From contig CANCRX010000073.1 in NCBI GenBank assembly GCA_947380655.1, forward strand, positions 1 to 14,888: a stretch of DNA of 14,888 bases, written 5' to 3'. The DNA comes from Alcaligenaceae bacterium. Lineage in GTDB: Bacteria > Pseudomonadota > Gammaproteobacteria > Burkholderiales > Burkholderiaceae_B. A model generated the notes under the pieces. That model did no database searches and was not told the DNA's origin. It was given only the letters and a program-made list of their open reading frames with translations. The translations under genes and the position numbers were made by a program. Every line of letters begins with the position of its first letter. Position 1 is the first letter of the stretch. Positions 8,030 through 14,888 of this stretch are shown in pieces.

Positions 8030-8383
8030 ATGAAAGTAAAACTTCAGCATGTTGCGCATGCGCGCTCGGGTGATAAGGGCGATACCTCGAATATTTCAGT
8101 CTTTGCCTACACGCCAGAGTTGTATACCTTACTCAAAGATCAATTGACTGCAGAGCGCTTCAAAGCGTTTTATGCGGGAGCAATCAAGGGCCCGGTGACG
8201 CGTTACGAGGTGGATAACCTGGATGCGATGAATTTCGTCGCGCAAGGAGCCTTGGGCGGTGGGGTGTCGCGCAGCCTCTGTCTTGATAACTATGGCAAAG
8301 CTTTATCCGCGGCCGTGCTTGGTTTTGAGATTGAGGTACCGGAGTCATTAAAGGGCCACTTACGTGGTCAGCATCTTTTGTGA
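8030..8383 (+). CDS. Small AtuA-like partner protein (C-terminal AtuA domain as separate subunit)
   Basis: This 117-residue protein corresponds to the roughly 100-residue domain found at the C-terminus of many AtuA-family proteins. It carries the hallmark HARSGDKGDTSN at 10-21 and the later GALGGGVSRSL with DNYGK. It starts 3 bases after the AtuA-like gene, so the two products are very probably made together and form a complex. No catalytic role is known for the domain. The conserved Gly/Asp/Lys loop suggests a binding site, but that is inference. The ribosome site is weak, which fits coupling to the upstream gene. Confidence 0.85.
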   Translation: MKVKLQHVAHARSGDKGDTSNISVFAYTPELYTLLKDQLTAERFKAFYAGAIKGPVTRYEVDNLDAMNFVAQGALGGGVSRSLCLDNYGKALSAAVLGFEIEVPESLKGHLRGQHLL

Positions 8384-8398
8384 AATTTGTATCTTGCT

Positions 8399-8404
8399 AA
8401 GGAG
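8399..8404 (+). promoter_or_regulatory. Ribosome binding site that sets the reductase start
   Basis: AAGGAG lies 6 bases before a GTG codon at 8411. The longer reading from TTG at 8387 has no ribosome site and would add eight residues before the Rossmann-fold strand. The GTG is therefore the better start. Confidence 0.8.
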
Positions 8405-8410
8405 CTGAGC

Positions 8411-9493
8411 GTGAAAAAGCACACCATATTGATCGCAGGGGCGGGTGGAGTGGTCGGTGCGGCAGCACTCGAGCATTTCGCTTCGTTGCCCGACTGGAAT
8501 GTTATTGCACTTTCACGTCGTCCCGTGACTTTGCCAGAGGGGGCAAAGCATATCAGTGTGGATTTAACGGATCTTGCCGCTTGTCACCGGGCCGCAGCAG
8601 AGTTGTCGCACGTGACGCACATTATGTTCGCGGCATTGTTTGAACTCCCAGACTTGGTTGCCGGCTGGCGAGATCCGAGACAGATGGCTGTCAACGAAGC
8701 CATGCTCAGAAATTTACTTGATGCGTTGGAGCCTCAGGCTAAAGGCTTACGTCACATTACGATTATGCAAGGCACAAAAGCCTATGGTGGTCACGTTGAG
8801 CCGGCGCCGGTGCCTGCTAAAGAGCGCTGGCCGCGCCATTGGCACGAAAATTTTTACTGGTTGCAAGAGGACTTGATTCGCGAACGACAAAAAAATGCGG
8901 CGTGGACGTTTTCAATCCTCCGGCCGCAGATCGTGTTTGGTTACGCGGTATCGAGTCCGATGAATATCATTGGTGCGATTGGTGCGTATGCGGCCGTTAT
9001 GCGGGAACTTGGGTTGCCGCTGCATTTTCCCGGCGGTGGTAAATATATCAATGGCGCGAGTGATAGCCGCATGATTGCTCAGGCGGCAGAATTCACGGCG
9101 ACACATGAAATAGCGGCCAATGAAACCTATAACGTTGTTAATGGCGATTCGCTGGTATGGCCTGATATATGGAGTTCCATCGCAGACCGGTTTGGCATGC
9201 AGTCAGGTGAGCATGTGCCCTTGTGCATGACTGAAGTCATGCCCGGACATGAATCAATCTGGCAAAAGATCGTTAAAAAGTACGATTTAAAACCCCATAC
9301 GTTGGCTCAGCTGATTTCCAGTTCCTGGGAGTTTACGGATCGTGCGCTGGGTTTTGGCACGGAGAATCTTGCTGATTCTGTGTTGAGTCCGATTAAGTTG
9401 CGTCAACATGGTTTTGCCAATTGCTACGACACAGAAGACTCTTTGCATGACTGGCTGGAATTGATGCAAAAAAATCGTTTAATCCCCCGCTAA
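8411..9493 (+). CDS. PRISE-type NAD(P)H-dependent enone reductase (short-chain dehydrogenase family)
   Basis: This 360-residue protein (from the GTG start) is an extended short-chain dehydrogenase. The cofactor motif is GAGGVVG at 10-16, right after the first strand HTILIAG. It has the marks of progesterone 5-beta-reductase/iridoid synthase-like enzymes: QGTKAYGG (120-127) with the catalytic-type Lys123, and ENFYWLQEDL (146-155) with Tyr149. RPQIVFGYAVSSPMN follows at 171-185. Those plant enzymes use the corresponding Lys and Tyr to reduce the C=C bond of enones or enals, and bacterial homologues are known. A role in reducing an alpha,beta-unsaturated carbonyl intermediate is likely. Plain sugar-nucleotide epimerase activity is less likely because the usual YxxxK motif is not in its place. 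There is no signal peptide. Confidence 0.82.
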   Translation: MKKHTILIAGAGGVVGAAALEHFASLPDWNVIALSRRPVTLPEGAKHISVDLTDLAACHRAAAELSHVTHIMFAALFELPDLVAGWRDPRQMAVNEAMLRNLLDALEPQAKGLRHITIMQGTKAYGGHVEPAPVPAKERWPRHWHENFYWLQEDLIRERQKNAAWTFSILRPQIVFGYAVSSPMNIIGAIGAYAAVMRELGLPLHFPGGGKYINGASDSRMIAQAAEFTATHEIAANETYNVVNGDSLVWPDIWSSIADRFGMQSGEHVPLCMTEVMPGHESIWQKIVKKYDLKPHTLAQLISSSWEFTDRALGFGTENLADSVLSPIKLRQHGFANCYDTEDSLHDWLELMQKNRLIPR

Positions 9494-9505
9494 GAGAGAC
9501 ACAAG

Positions 9506-10501
9506 ATGTCGGTGATCAAAAAATTTATCAGAACTATTCCCTTGTTGTCCTTGACTGCTTTAGCCGCAGTGATGAGTACGACTACTGCTACGGCTCAGTC
9601 CGTTTTTGCAGATCGACCTATCCGTATTGTGGTTCCTTATCCTGCAGGGGGAACGACGGATTTGCTGGCACGTGCTGTCGCACCGAGATTAGGCGAGCGG
9701 CTCGGCCGTACCGTCATGGTAGAAAATAAGCCCGGTGCGGGAGGTGTGATTGGTTCGCAGCTGGTCGCTAAATCTCCGCCTGATGGACACACACTGATCT
9801 TTGCGAGTATCGCCAGTCACGGAATTATTCCCGCCTTGCAAGTGCCGCCGCCTTACGATCCAGTTAAAGATTTCGCGCCAATCACATTAGTCGCGAGCAC
9901 GCCTAATGTATTGCTCGCCAATGTCAACTTGCCTGCTAAAGATGTCAAGGAACTGATTGCCTTGGCAAAAGCTAAGCCTGGCACGATCAATTTTGGTTCA
10001 ACCAGTCATGGTGGGTCTCCTCATATGACGGGCGAGTTGTTTAAAACGATGGCGGGTATCGATATCGTGCACGTCCCGTATAAAGGCGGCTCACCCATGT
10101 TGATCGACCTGATGGGTGGGCAGGTTGCAATCGGTATTGATAACTTGCCGTCATCGATGACCTACATTCGCGCAGGTAAAGTCAAAGCGCTCGCCGTCAC
10201 GACAACCAAACGTTGGCCGGGTGCGCCGGAAATTCCAACCATGATTGAAGCAGGGGTTCCAGGTTATGACGTGTCAGCCTGGTTTGGTTTGCTTGCGCCC
10301 GCAGGTACGCCCAAGCCTGTCATTGACGCGCTGAGTACGAATCTGATGGCGATCTTGCGTACCCCTGAAATTACCAAGCAGTTTTTTGAGCTGGGTGCAG
10401 AACCTGTAGGGGACACGCCAGCTGAATTCGCGAAATTCATTCAGGAAGAAGGTTTGAAATGGACCAAGGTAGCACGCACCAATAACATTAAGCTTGAGTA
10501 G
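9506..10501 (+). CDS. Bug-family (TctC-like) periplasmic solute receptor
   Basis: This 331-residue protein belongs to the Bordetella uptake gene family of receptors that serve tripartite tricarboxylate transporters. A signal peptide spans about residues 1-30 (KKF start, hydrophobic core, cut near ATA|QS). The mature protein begins with the family hallmark RPIRIVVPYPAGGTTDLLAR (37-56). GTINFGSTSHGGSPHMTGEL and VPYKGGSPMLIDLMGGQV follow. Bug receptors bind carboxylates, amides, vitamins and other small molecules. No TctA or TctB membrane partner is present in the window, so it may use a membrane pair encoded elsewhere or act as a sensor or scavenger. It starts 12 bases after the reductase gene with a purine-rich AAGAGAG site at 9492-9498. 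Confidence 0.93.
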   Translation: MSVIKKFIRTIPLLSLTALAAVMSTTTATAQSVFADRPIRIVVPYPAGGTTDLLARAVAPRLGERLGRTVMVENKPGAGGVIGSQLVAKSPPDGHTLIFASIASHGIIPALQVPPPYDPVKDFAPITLVASTPNVLLANVNLPAKDVKELIALAKAKPGTINFGSTSHGGSPHMTGELFKTMAGIDIVHVPYKGGSPMLIDLMGGQVAIGIDNLPSSMTYIRAGKVKALAVTTTKRWPGAPEIPTMIEAGVPGYDVSAWFGLLAPAGTPKPVIDALSTNLMAILRTPEITKQFFELGAEPVGDTPAEFAKFIQEEGLKWTKVARTNNIKLE

Positions 10502-10506
10502 GGCTC

Positions 10507-11649
10507 ATGAATCACGCATATATAACGGGTGTCGGCAATACGTCATTTGGTCGACATGAAGGTCTGGGCACGCTGGATCTGATGGCGCAGGCCGCCAAAC
10601 AGGCGCTAGCGGATGCAGGGCTTAAACGTTCGGCTATTGATGGGGTGCTCTGTGGCTACTCGACCACGATGCCGCACTTGATGATATCGACGCTTTTTTG
10701 CGAGAGATTTTCACTGCGCCCGCAGTATGCCCACGGTATGCAGCTAGGTGGCGCGACAGGCTCTGCAATGCTGATGCTGGCGCGAGAGCTCGTCATTTCC
10801 GGGCGTTGTAACAATGTGTTGGTCGTCGCCGGGGAAAACAGACTAAGCGGTCAGACAAGAGACAGCTCCATTCAAACGTTGGCACAAGTCGGTCATGCTG
10901 ATTTTGAAGTACCTAATGGTGCTTCGGTACCTGCTTATTACGGTTTGATGGCCTCACGTTACATGCACGAGACGGGTGTCACGAACGCGGATTTGGCGGA
11001 GTTCGCAGTGTTGATGCGCAATAACGCGATCCAACATCCCGACTCTCATCTCACCACACCCATCACGATTGCCGATGTCTTAGCCTCAAAGCCGATTGCT
11101 GAGCCGCTGCATCTAATGGATTGTTGTCCAATTTCTGATGGGGCCATGGCACTGATTGTTTCCTCAGATGCGCGCGGAGGCATCAAAGTGAAAATGGCTG
11201 GAGCAGGCCAAGCGCATTTGCATCAGCATTTAACTGCGATGCAGGATGTGATGGACTGTGGCGCCGCACGTGCTTCACGCATTGCGTTTGAACAAGCGGG
11301 ACTCAAAATTGCCGATATTGATTACCTCGGCATTTATGACTCCTTCACCATCACGTTGCTCATGTTGCTTGAGGAAATTGGATTCGCTGCGCGAGGCGGT
11401 GCTGCGAAACGACTTAGAAATGGTGATTTTGGTCAGCATGGAGTTTTACCGCTCAATACGCATGGCGGTTTGTTGTCTTTTGGTCACTGTGGGGTGGCCG
11501 GTGGCATGGCACATACTGTCGAGGCTTATCGTCAGTTCACCGATCGGGCAGGTGTGAGACAAGTCAAAACACCTACGCATGCTTTGATTCATGCTGATGG
11601 TGGTGTGATGTCGTCCCATGTCAGCTTAATTTTATCGAGGGAGGGATGA
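10507..11649 (+). CDS. Thiolase-fold protein lacking the nucleophilic cysteine (SCP-x/Ltp2-like)
   Basis: This 380-residue protein has the thiolase fold, with N-terminal ITGVGNTSFGR, ADAGLKRSAIDGVLCG and the C-terminal NTHGGLLSFGHCGVAGG (317-333). The loop that holds the acyl-accepting Cys in true thiolases (CASG-like) reads GGATG at 81-85, so Gly82 takes the Cys place. The second Cys (CxGGG) region reads HADGG at 362-366. His327 of the GH motif is kept, as is YDSFT at 277-281. It therefore cannot use normal thiolase chemistry. The DUF35 gene overlaps its stop by 4 bases, as in thiolase-like/DUF35 pairs such as the Ltp2-ChsH2 retro-aldolase. It probably acts on a CoA ester in C-C cleavage. 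The ribosome site is poor (AGGG only 3 bases before the ATG). Confidence 0.85.
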   Translation: MNHAYITGVGNTSFGRHEGLGTLDLMAQAAKQALADAGLKRSAIDGVLCGYSTTMPHLMISTLFCERFSLRPQYAHGMQLGGATGSAMLMLARELVISGRCNNVLVVAGENRLSGQTRDSSIQTLAQVGHADFEVPNGASVPAYYGLMASRYMHETGVTNADLAEFAVLMRNNAIQHPDSHLTTPITIADVLASKPIAEPLHLMDCCPISDGAMALIVSSDARGGIKVKMAGAGQAHLHQHLTAMQDVMDCGAARASRIAFEQAGLKIADIDYLGIYDSFTITLLMLLEEIGFAARGGAAKRLRNGDFGQHGVLPLNTHGGLLSFGHCGVAGGMAHTVEAYRQFTDRAGVRQVKTPTHALIHADGGVMSSHVSLILSREG

Positions 11650-12032
11650 GCATCATGACAGCCGATAAAATCCCCGCTGCGCTGGCTCAACCTTACCTTG
11701 ACGGGTTGGGATCCAAGCAGATTCGTTTTCAGCACTGTGTTGCTTGCGCGCGCGCTCAGACTTTCGCGCATGATGCCTGTCAGTATTGTGGATCCGAACA
11801 ACTCACATGGAACACCTCAACCGGACGCGGGCGGGTGCATGCCGTGACAATCGTTGCGCGTGCACCCTCAGACTTATTTCGTGCGCTGGCACCTTACACG
11901 CTGGTCGTAGTCGAGATGGAGGAAGGCGCCCGGGTCATGGGACATGCGCAGCCTGGTGTGCGGATCGATGACCTGGTCAATGCAACGTATTTTGTTCATC
12001 AAGGCCAGACCTTGATACGTTTCGAAAAATAG
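11646..12032 (+). CDS. Zn-ribbon/OB-fold DUF35 protein, partner of the thiolase-like protein
   Basis: This 128-residue protein has an N-terminal rubredoxin-like zinc ribbon with Cys31, Cys34, Cys45 and Cys48 (CVAC and CQYC), followed by an OB-fold part starting at GRGRVHAVTIV. Family members bind thiolase-fold proteins and shape or complete the acyl-CoA site. Examples are archaeal acetoacetyl-CoA thiolase/HMG-CoA synthase complexes and the DUF35 domain of ChsH2. The ATG overlaps the thiolase stop (ATGA), and a strong purine tract GAGGGAGGG (11637-11645) precedes it. A second ATG at 11655 is also possible. No hydratase (MaoC-like) domain is attached, unlike ChsH2. Confidence 0.9.
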   Translation: MSIMTADKIPAALAQPYLDGLGSKQIRFQHCVACARAQTFAHDACQYCGSEQLTWNTSTGRGRVHAVTIVARAPSDLFRALAPYTLVVVEMEEGARVMGHAQPGVRIDDLVNATYFVHQGQTLIRFEK

Positions 12033-12042
12033 TGGAACTCTT

Positions 12043-14148
12043 ATGTCTGACCTGCTTGAATCAGCTTTAAATCCTCGTACTGTTGCCATCATTGGTGCGT
12101 CTGAAAATATTCACAAGATTGGCGGGCGCCCCATTTTCTACATGCAACGGGGAGGATTTACCGGCACGATTTATCCGATCAATCCTTCACGACAGGAAGT
12201 GCAAGGTCTTAAAAGTTACCCCTCACTCGCTTCGTTACCTGAAGTGCCAGAGTTGGTGTTGATTGTTGTTGCAGGTGATAAGGCTGTCGAGGCTGTGCAA
12301 GAGTGCGCCGCGACTGGCGTGAAGTCTGTTGTCGTGATCGCCTCTGGTTTCGGTGAGGTCGATGAGGCGGGACGCGCGGTGCAACAACGCATGACTGATG
12401 CGGCACGGGCAACAGGGATGCGTATCTACGGACCTAATACACACGGACTCGCAAACTTTGGAACAGGCGCGATTGCTGGTTTCTCGACCATGTTCATTGA
12501 GTGTCCGCCCGAGGATGGGCCGGTCGCAGTGTTGAGTCAAAGTGGCGGAATGAGCGCGATGGTGTACGGCTTGCTGCGGCAAAAGGGTATTGGTGTGCGC
12601 CATGTTCACGCCACAGGCAACGAGGCCGATGTGACGGTCGCTGAAATGGCTTGGGCGATTGCGCATGATCCGGAAATCAAACTCTTGCTGCTTTACCTTG
12701 AAAATGTCGCCAACCCGGAAATACTCGCTCGAACGGCAGAGTATGCCCGTAGCCGCGATCTGCCAATCGTTGCAGTGAAAGCGGGGCGATCGGCAAGCGG
12801 TCAGCAAGCAGCCTCCACGCATACCGGTTCAATGGCTAATGAAGATCGCGTTGTCGATGCATTTTTCAAAAAACATGGCATCTTTCGTGTGCGTGATCCC
12901 CATGCGCAGGCACTCGCAGCAGAGGCATATCTGAAGGGCTGGCGTCCAGCGGGTAACAAACTCGTTGTGATCAGCAACTCAGGGGCGAGCTGTGTGATGG
13001 GGGCAGATGCCGCCGAGGACAATGGTCTGGAGATGGCCAAGCTAAGTAGCACGACACAGCAAGCCGTTGCAAAATCTTTACCAGGCTTTGCGACAACCAC
13101 GAATCCAATCGATATCACTGCAGCGCTCTTGTCTAACAGCGGTTTATTTAGTGAAGTGCTTCCTGCCGTGGCACAAGATCCCGCAGCCGATATGTTTTTT
13201 ATCAATATCCCAGTCGCGGGTGCCGGCTATGACGTTGAGGCCTTCGCGCGTGATACGGCGCGTTTCGAGGCGCTGACAGGTAAGCCAGTTGCTGTGGCAG
13301 CCTGGCAGGCCACGGTCGCAGAGCCTTTTCGTCAGGGAGGCGTTGCAACCTTTGCAAATGAAGGGGATGCTGTCGGGGTACTTGGTCAGTTGGCTGCACA
13401 TACTGCGATGTTGAAACAGCCGTTGGTCCATTGGCCCGAGCTTGCTGCGGTTCAGGTTCCAGAAGGCGCTGAGCAGTACTGTGATGAGGCTCAGTCACTG
13501 GGTTTACTGTCAACGCACGGCGTGCCCGTTGTCCAACATTTCCTCTGTACAACTGCAGCGCAAGTACGCGCCGCATTTGAAAAGTTGGGTGGACCCGTGG
13601 CGCTCAAAGGCTGCGCACCTGAAGTTCCTCATAAAACCGAACTCGGTCTGGTCGCCTTAAACATTACAGACGTGGAACAAGCCGTTCGCGTTTTTGATTC
13701 ACATATGGCCAAGTTGACTGCTTTATCCGTTAAAAAAGCCGCGGTCATCGTCGCGGCGATGAGTCGTGGCAAACACGAGTTGATGGTGGGCGCCCGTTTT
13801 GATCCCGTTTTTGGTCCTGTGGTGTTGGTTGGTGCAGGCGGCAAATATGTTGAAGCGATGAAAGACTATGCAGTCCTCTTGCCTCCTTTTAACCAAGAGC
13901 AAGTTGAAGCAGCGTTACGTGGTTTACGTTTGGCTCCCATGATCGATGGGGTGAGGGGGGATTTGCCGATGGATATCTCGGCCTTCTCAAGTATCGCGGT
14001 CGCTGTTGGCAAAATCGTGATGGCTGCAGGGACCAAGATTGCCTCTGTTGATTTGAATCCCGTCATGGTTGGCTCTAAGGGTGAAGGCGCCAGGGTGGTC
14101 GATGCGCTGCTGGAAAGGGGGAGTGTTCAAAAATTAGAAATTAAATAA
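12043..14148 (+). CDS. NDP-forming acyl-CoA synthetase (acetate--CoA ligase family)
   Basis: This 701-residue protein is a single-chain ADP-forming-type acyl-CoA synthetase. A CoA-binding Rossmann domain spans about 1-140 (TVAIIGAS at 13-20, YPINPSR at 44-50). Succinyl-CoA-ligase-like domains run from about 155 to 460. An ATP-grasp domain occupies about 475-701. The phospho-accepting histidine is His260 in STHTGSMA. ATP-grasp landmarks are ALKGCAPEVPHKTELG (520-535), DPVFGPVVLVGAGG (587-600) and DLNPVMV (670-676). It probably converts a carboxylic acid substrate or intermediate to its CoA ester for the thiolase-like protein encoded upstream, and it is reversible in principle. It starts 10 bases after the DUF35 gene with a weak GGA site and ends the operon. 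Confidence 0.92.
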   Translation: MSDLLESALNPRTVAIIGASENIHKIGGRPIFYMQRGGFTGTIYPINPSRQEVQGLKSYPSLASLPEVPELVLIVVAGDKAVEAVQECAATGVKSVVVIASGFGEVDEAGRAVQQRMTDAARATGMRIYGPNTHGLANFGTGAIAGFSTMFIECPPEDGPVAVLSQSGGMSAMVYGLLRQKGIGVRHVHATGNEADVTVAEMAWAIAHDPEIKLLLLYLENVANPEILARTAEYARSRDLPIVAVKAGRSASGQQAASTHTGSMANEDRVVDAFFKKHGIFRVRDPHAQALAAEAYLKGWRPAGNKLVVISNSGASCVMGADAAEDNGLEMAKLSSTTQQAVAKSLPGFATTTNPIDITAALLSNSGLFSEVLPAVAQDPAADMFFINIPVAGAGYDVEAFARDTARFEALTGKPVAVAAWQATVAEPFRQGGVATFANEGDAVGVLGQLAAHTAMLKQPLVHWPELAAVQVPEGAEQYCDEAQSLGLLSTHGVPVVQHFLCTTAAQVRAAFEKLGGPVALKGCAPEVPHKTELGLVALNITDVEQAVRVFDSHMAKLTALSVKKAAVIVAAMSRGKHELMVGARFDPVFGPVVLVGAGGKYVEAMKDYAVLLPPFNQEQVEAALRGLRLAPMIDGVRGDLPMDISAFSSIAVAVGKIVMAAGTKIASVDLNPVMVGSKGEGARVVDALLERGSVQKLEIK

Positions 14149-14160
14149 GGGTAAACCCTT
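14147..14160 (+). terminator. Weak hairpin after the operon, possible terminator
   Basis: AAGGG and CCCTT form a 5-base-pair stem with a 4-base loop, beginning inside the stop codon of the synthetase gene. The following bases are T-rich but not a clean T run. A second short CCGG/CCGG pair (about 14165-14178) lies just beyond. The stem is short for an intrinsic terminator, so this is only a suggestion that the operon ends here. Confidence 0.3.
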
Positions 14161-14186
14161 TATTCCGGTATTTTCCGGCATTTGAA

Positions 14187-14218
14187 TTGACGGTAAGACG
14201 CCCCTGCGGCAATATCCA
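14187..14218 (+). promoter_or_regulatory. Possible promoter of the dipeptide-type receptor gene
   Basis: The 102-base gap before 14251 is the largest in the window after the 5' region. TTGACG at 14187-14192 matches five of six -35 bases, but the best -10-like stretch (TATCCA, 14213-14218) is poor and spaced 20 bases away. The gap and a change of functional theme suggest a new transcript. The exact promoter is uncertain. Confidence 0.25.
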
Positions 14219-14250
14219 TACATCGTGGAATTTTCTTAGGGAGTTACCCA

Positions 14251-14888
14251 ATGCGTCGCACCTTGATCGCTGCCGCTGTTGCAGCTGCAATGTTATTTCC
14301 TGCCTTAGGCGTTGCTAAGACTTTTAAATGGGCCAGTCAGGGCGATATCCTGACGCTTGATCCGCATTCGCAGAACGAAGGCCTAAACATCGCGGCCAAC
14401 CTCTGGGTCTACGATCCACTGGTGCGTTACAACGAAAAATTTGAAATCAGCCCTGCGCTCGCCACTTCATGGGAGCAGATCAATCCATCGCTCTGGCGTT
14501 TCAAGTTGCGCGAGGGTGTGAAATTTCATGATGGCACTCCTTTTACTGCGGATGATGTGGTGTTTTCGATTCAACGTGCGATGGCGCCTTCATCGCAGTT
14601 CAAATCCTATACTGCGGGTATCAAGGAAGCTAAAGCCATCGACCCATTGACGGTCGAAATCTCGACCAACGGCCCAAACCCGGTCTTGCTGCGCCAGCTC
14701 CCCGTACTTGGAATGATGAGTAAGGCCTGGTCTGAGAAAAATGGCACGATGACGCCACAGGATTTCAACAAGAAAGAAGAGAGCTACTCGGCGCGTAACG
14801 CGATGGGAACAGGTCCTTACAAGTTGAAATCACGTGAAGTCGATATCAAAACTGTTTATGTCGAAAATACTGACTGGTGGGGTAAGCC
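14251..14888 (+). CDS. Dipeptide/oligopeptide-type ABC transporter substrate-binding protein (partial, runs off the window)
   Basis: An open frame of 212 complete codons runs to the window end without a stop. It begins MRRTLIAAAVAAAMLFPALG, a clear signal peptide with a likely cut near GVA|KTF (residue 22). The mature part has the SBP_bac_5 (DppA/OppA) pattern: KWASQGDILTLDPHSQNE, LWRFKLREGVKFHDGTPFTADDVVFS, and MGTGPYKL near the cut end. Such receptors bind peptides, but also opines, glutathione, nickel chelates or sugars. AGGGAG at 14238-14243 lies 7 bases before the ATG. The family is about 500-540 residues long, so less than half is present. Permease and ATPase genes would be expected downstream. 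Confidence 0.9.
   Translation, partial: MRRTLIAAAVAAAMLFPALGVAKTFKWASQGDILTLDPHSQNEGLNIAANLWVYDPLVRYNEKFEISPALATSWEQINPSLWRFKLREGVKFHDGTPFTADDVVFSIQRAMAPSSQFKSYTAGIKEAKAIDPLTVEISTNGPNPVLLRQLPVLGMMSKAWSEKNGTMTPQDFNKKEESYSARNAMGTGPYKLKSREVDIKTVYVENTDWWGK

Noticed and set aside
8387..8410. TTG start giving an eight-residue longer reductase
   Set aside because: No ribosome site precedes it. AAGGAG is ideally spaced for the GTG at 8411, and the extra residues precede the Rossmann strand without need.
12235..12822. Antisense open frame of 195 residues
   Set aside because: It lies wholly opposite the acyl-CoA synthetase, is rich in Cys, His and Arg as shadow frames often are, and has no family signature or ribosome site that I can see.

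Overview
The window is one long + strand gene cluster from a betaproteobacterium, most likely Burkholderiales and probably Alcaligenaceae-like. The grounds are the Bug-family (TctC-like) periplasmic receptor, the fused LivM-LivG transporter subunit, and the AtuA/cyclase/IclR style of accessory catabolic cluster. Base composition is moderate by eye and fairly even across genes. The first 180 bases are clearly AT-rich and hold the regulatory region. I see no RNA gene, insertion sequence, CRISPR array or prophage gene.

Layout. Bases 1-180 carry a candidate promoter with a perfect palindrome (35-51) placed between the -35 and -10 positions. Twelve genes follow from 181 to 14148, all on the + strand, with junctions from 4-base overlaps to gaps of 23 bases, so they read as one operon. 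First comes a branched-chain-amino-acid-type (HAAT) ABC importer: periplasmic receptor, LivH permease, a LivM-LivG permease/ATPase fusion, and LivF. Then come a cyclase-family metal hydrolase, an IclR regulator, an AtuA-family protein with its small companion domain as a separate gene, a short-chain reductase of the progesterone 5-beta-reductase/iridoid synthase (PRISE) type, a Bug receptor, a thiolase-fold protein without the nucleophilic cysteine, a zinc-ribbon/OB-fold DUF35 protein, and an NDP-forming acyl-CoA synthetase. After a 102-base gap a separate unit starts with a dipeptide-type ABC receptor, cut by the window end.

How the genes may work together (inference). The contents look like an inducible pathway that imports a small, probably carboxylated and possibly cyclic or terpenoid-like compound. 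It could be opened hydrolytically (cyclase), activated to a CoA ester (NDP-forming synthetase), reduced at an enone (PRISE-type reductase), and cleaved at a C-C bond by the thiolase-like/DUF35 pair, which resembles the Ltp2-ChsH2(DUF35) retro-aldolase of steroid side-chain breakdown more than a true thiolase. AtuA-family proteins have no firmly known reaction. The usual acyclic terpene partners (biotin-dependent geranyl-CoA carboxylase subunits, acyl-CoA dehydrogenases, enoyl-CoA hydratase) are absent, so this is not the classical Atu pathway. The substrate cannot be named from sequence alone.
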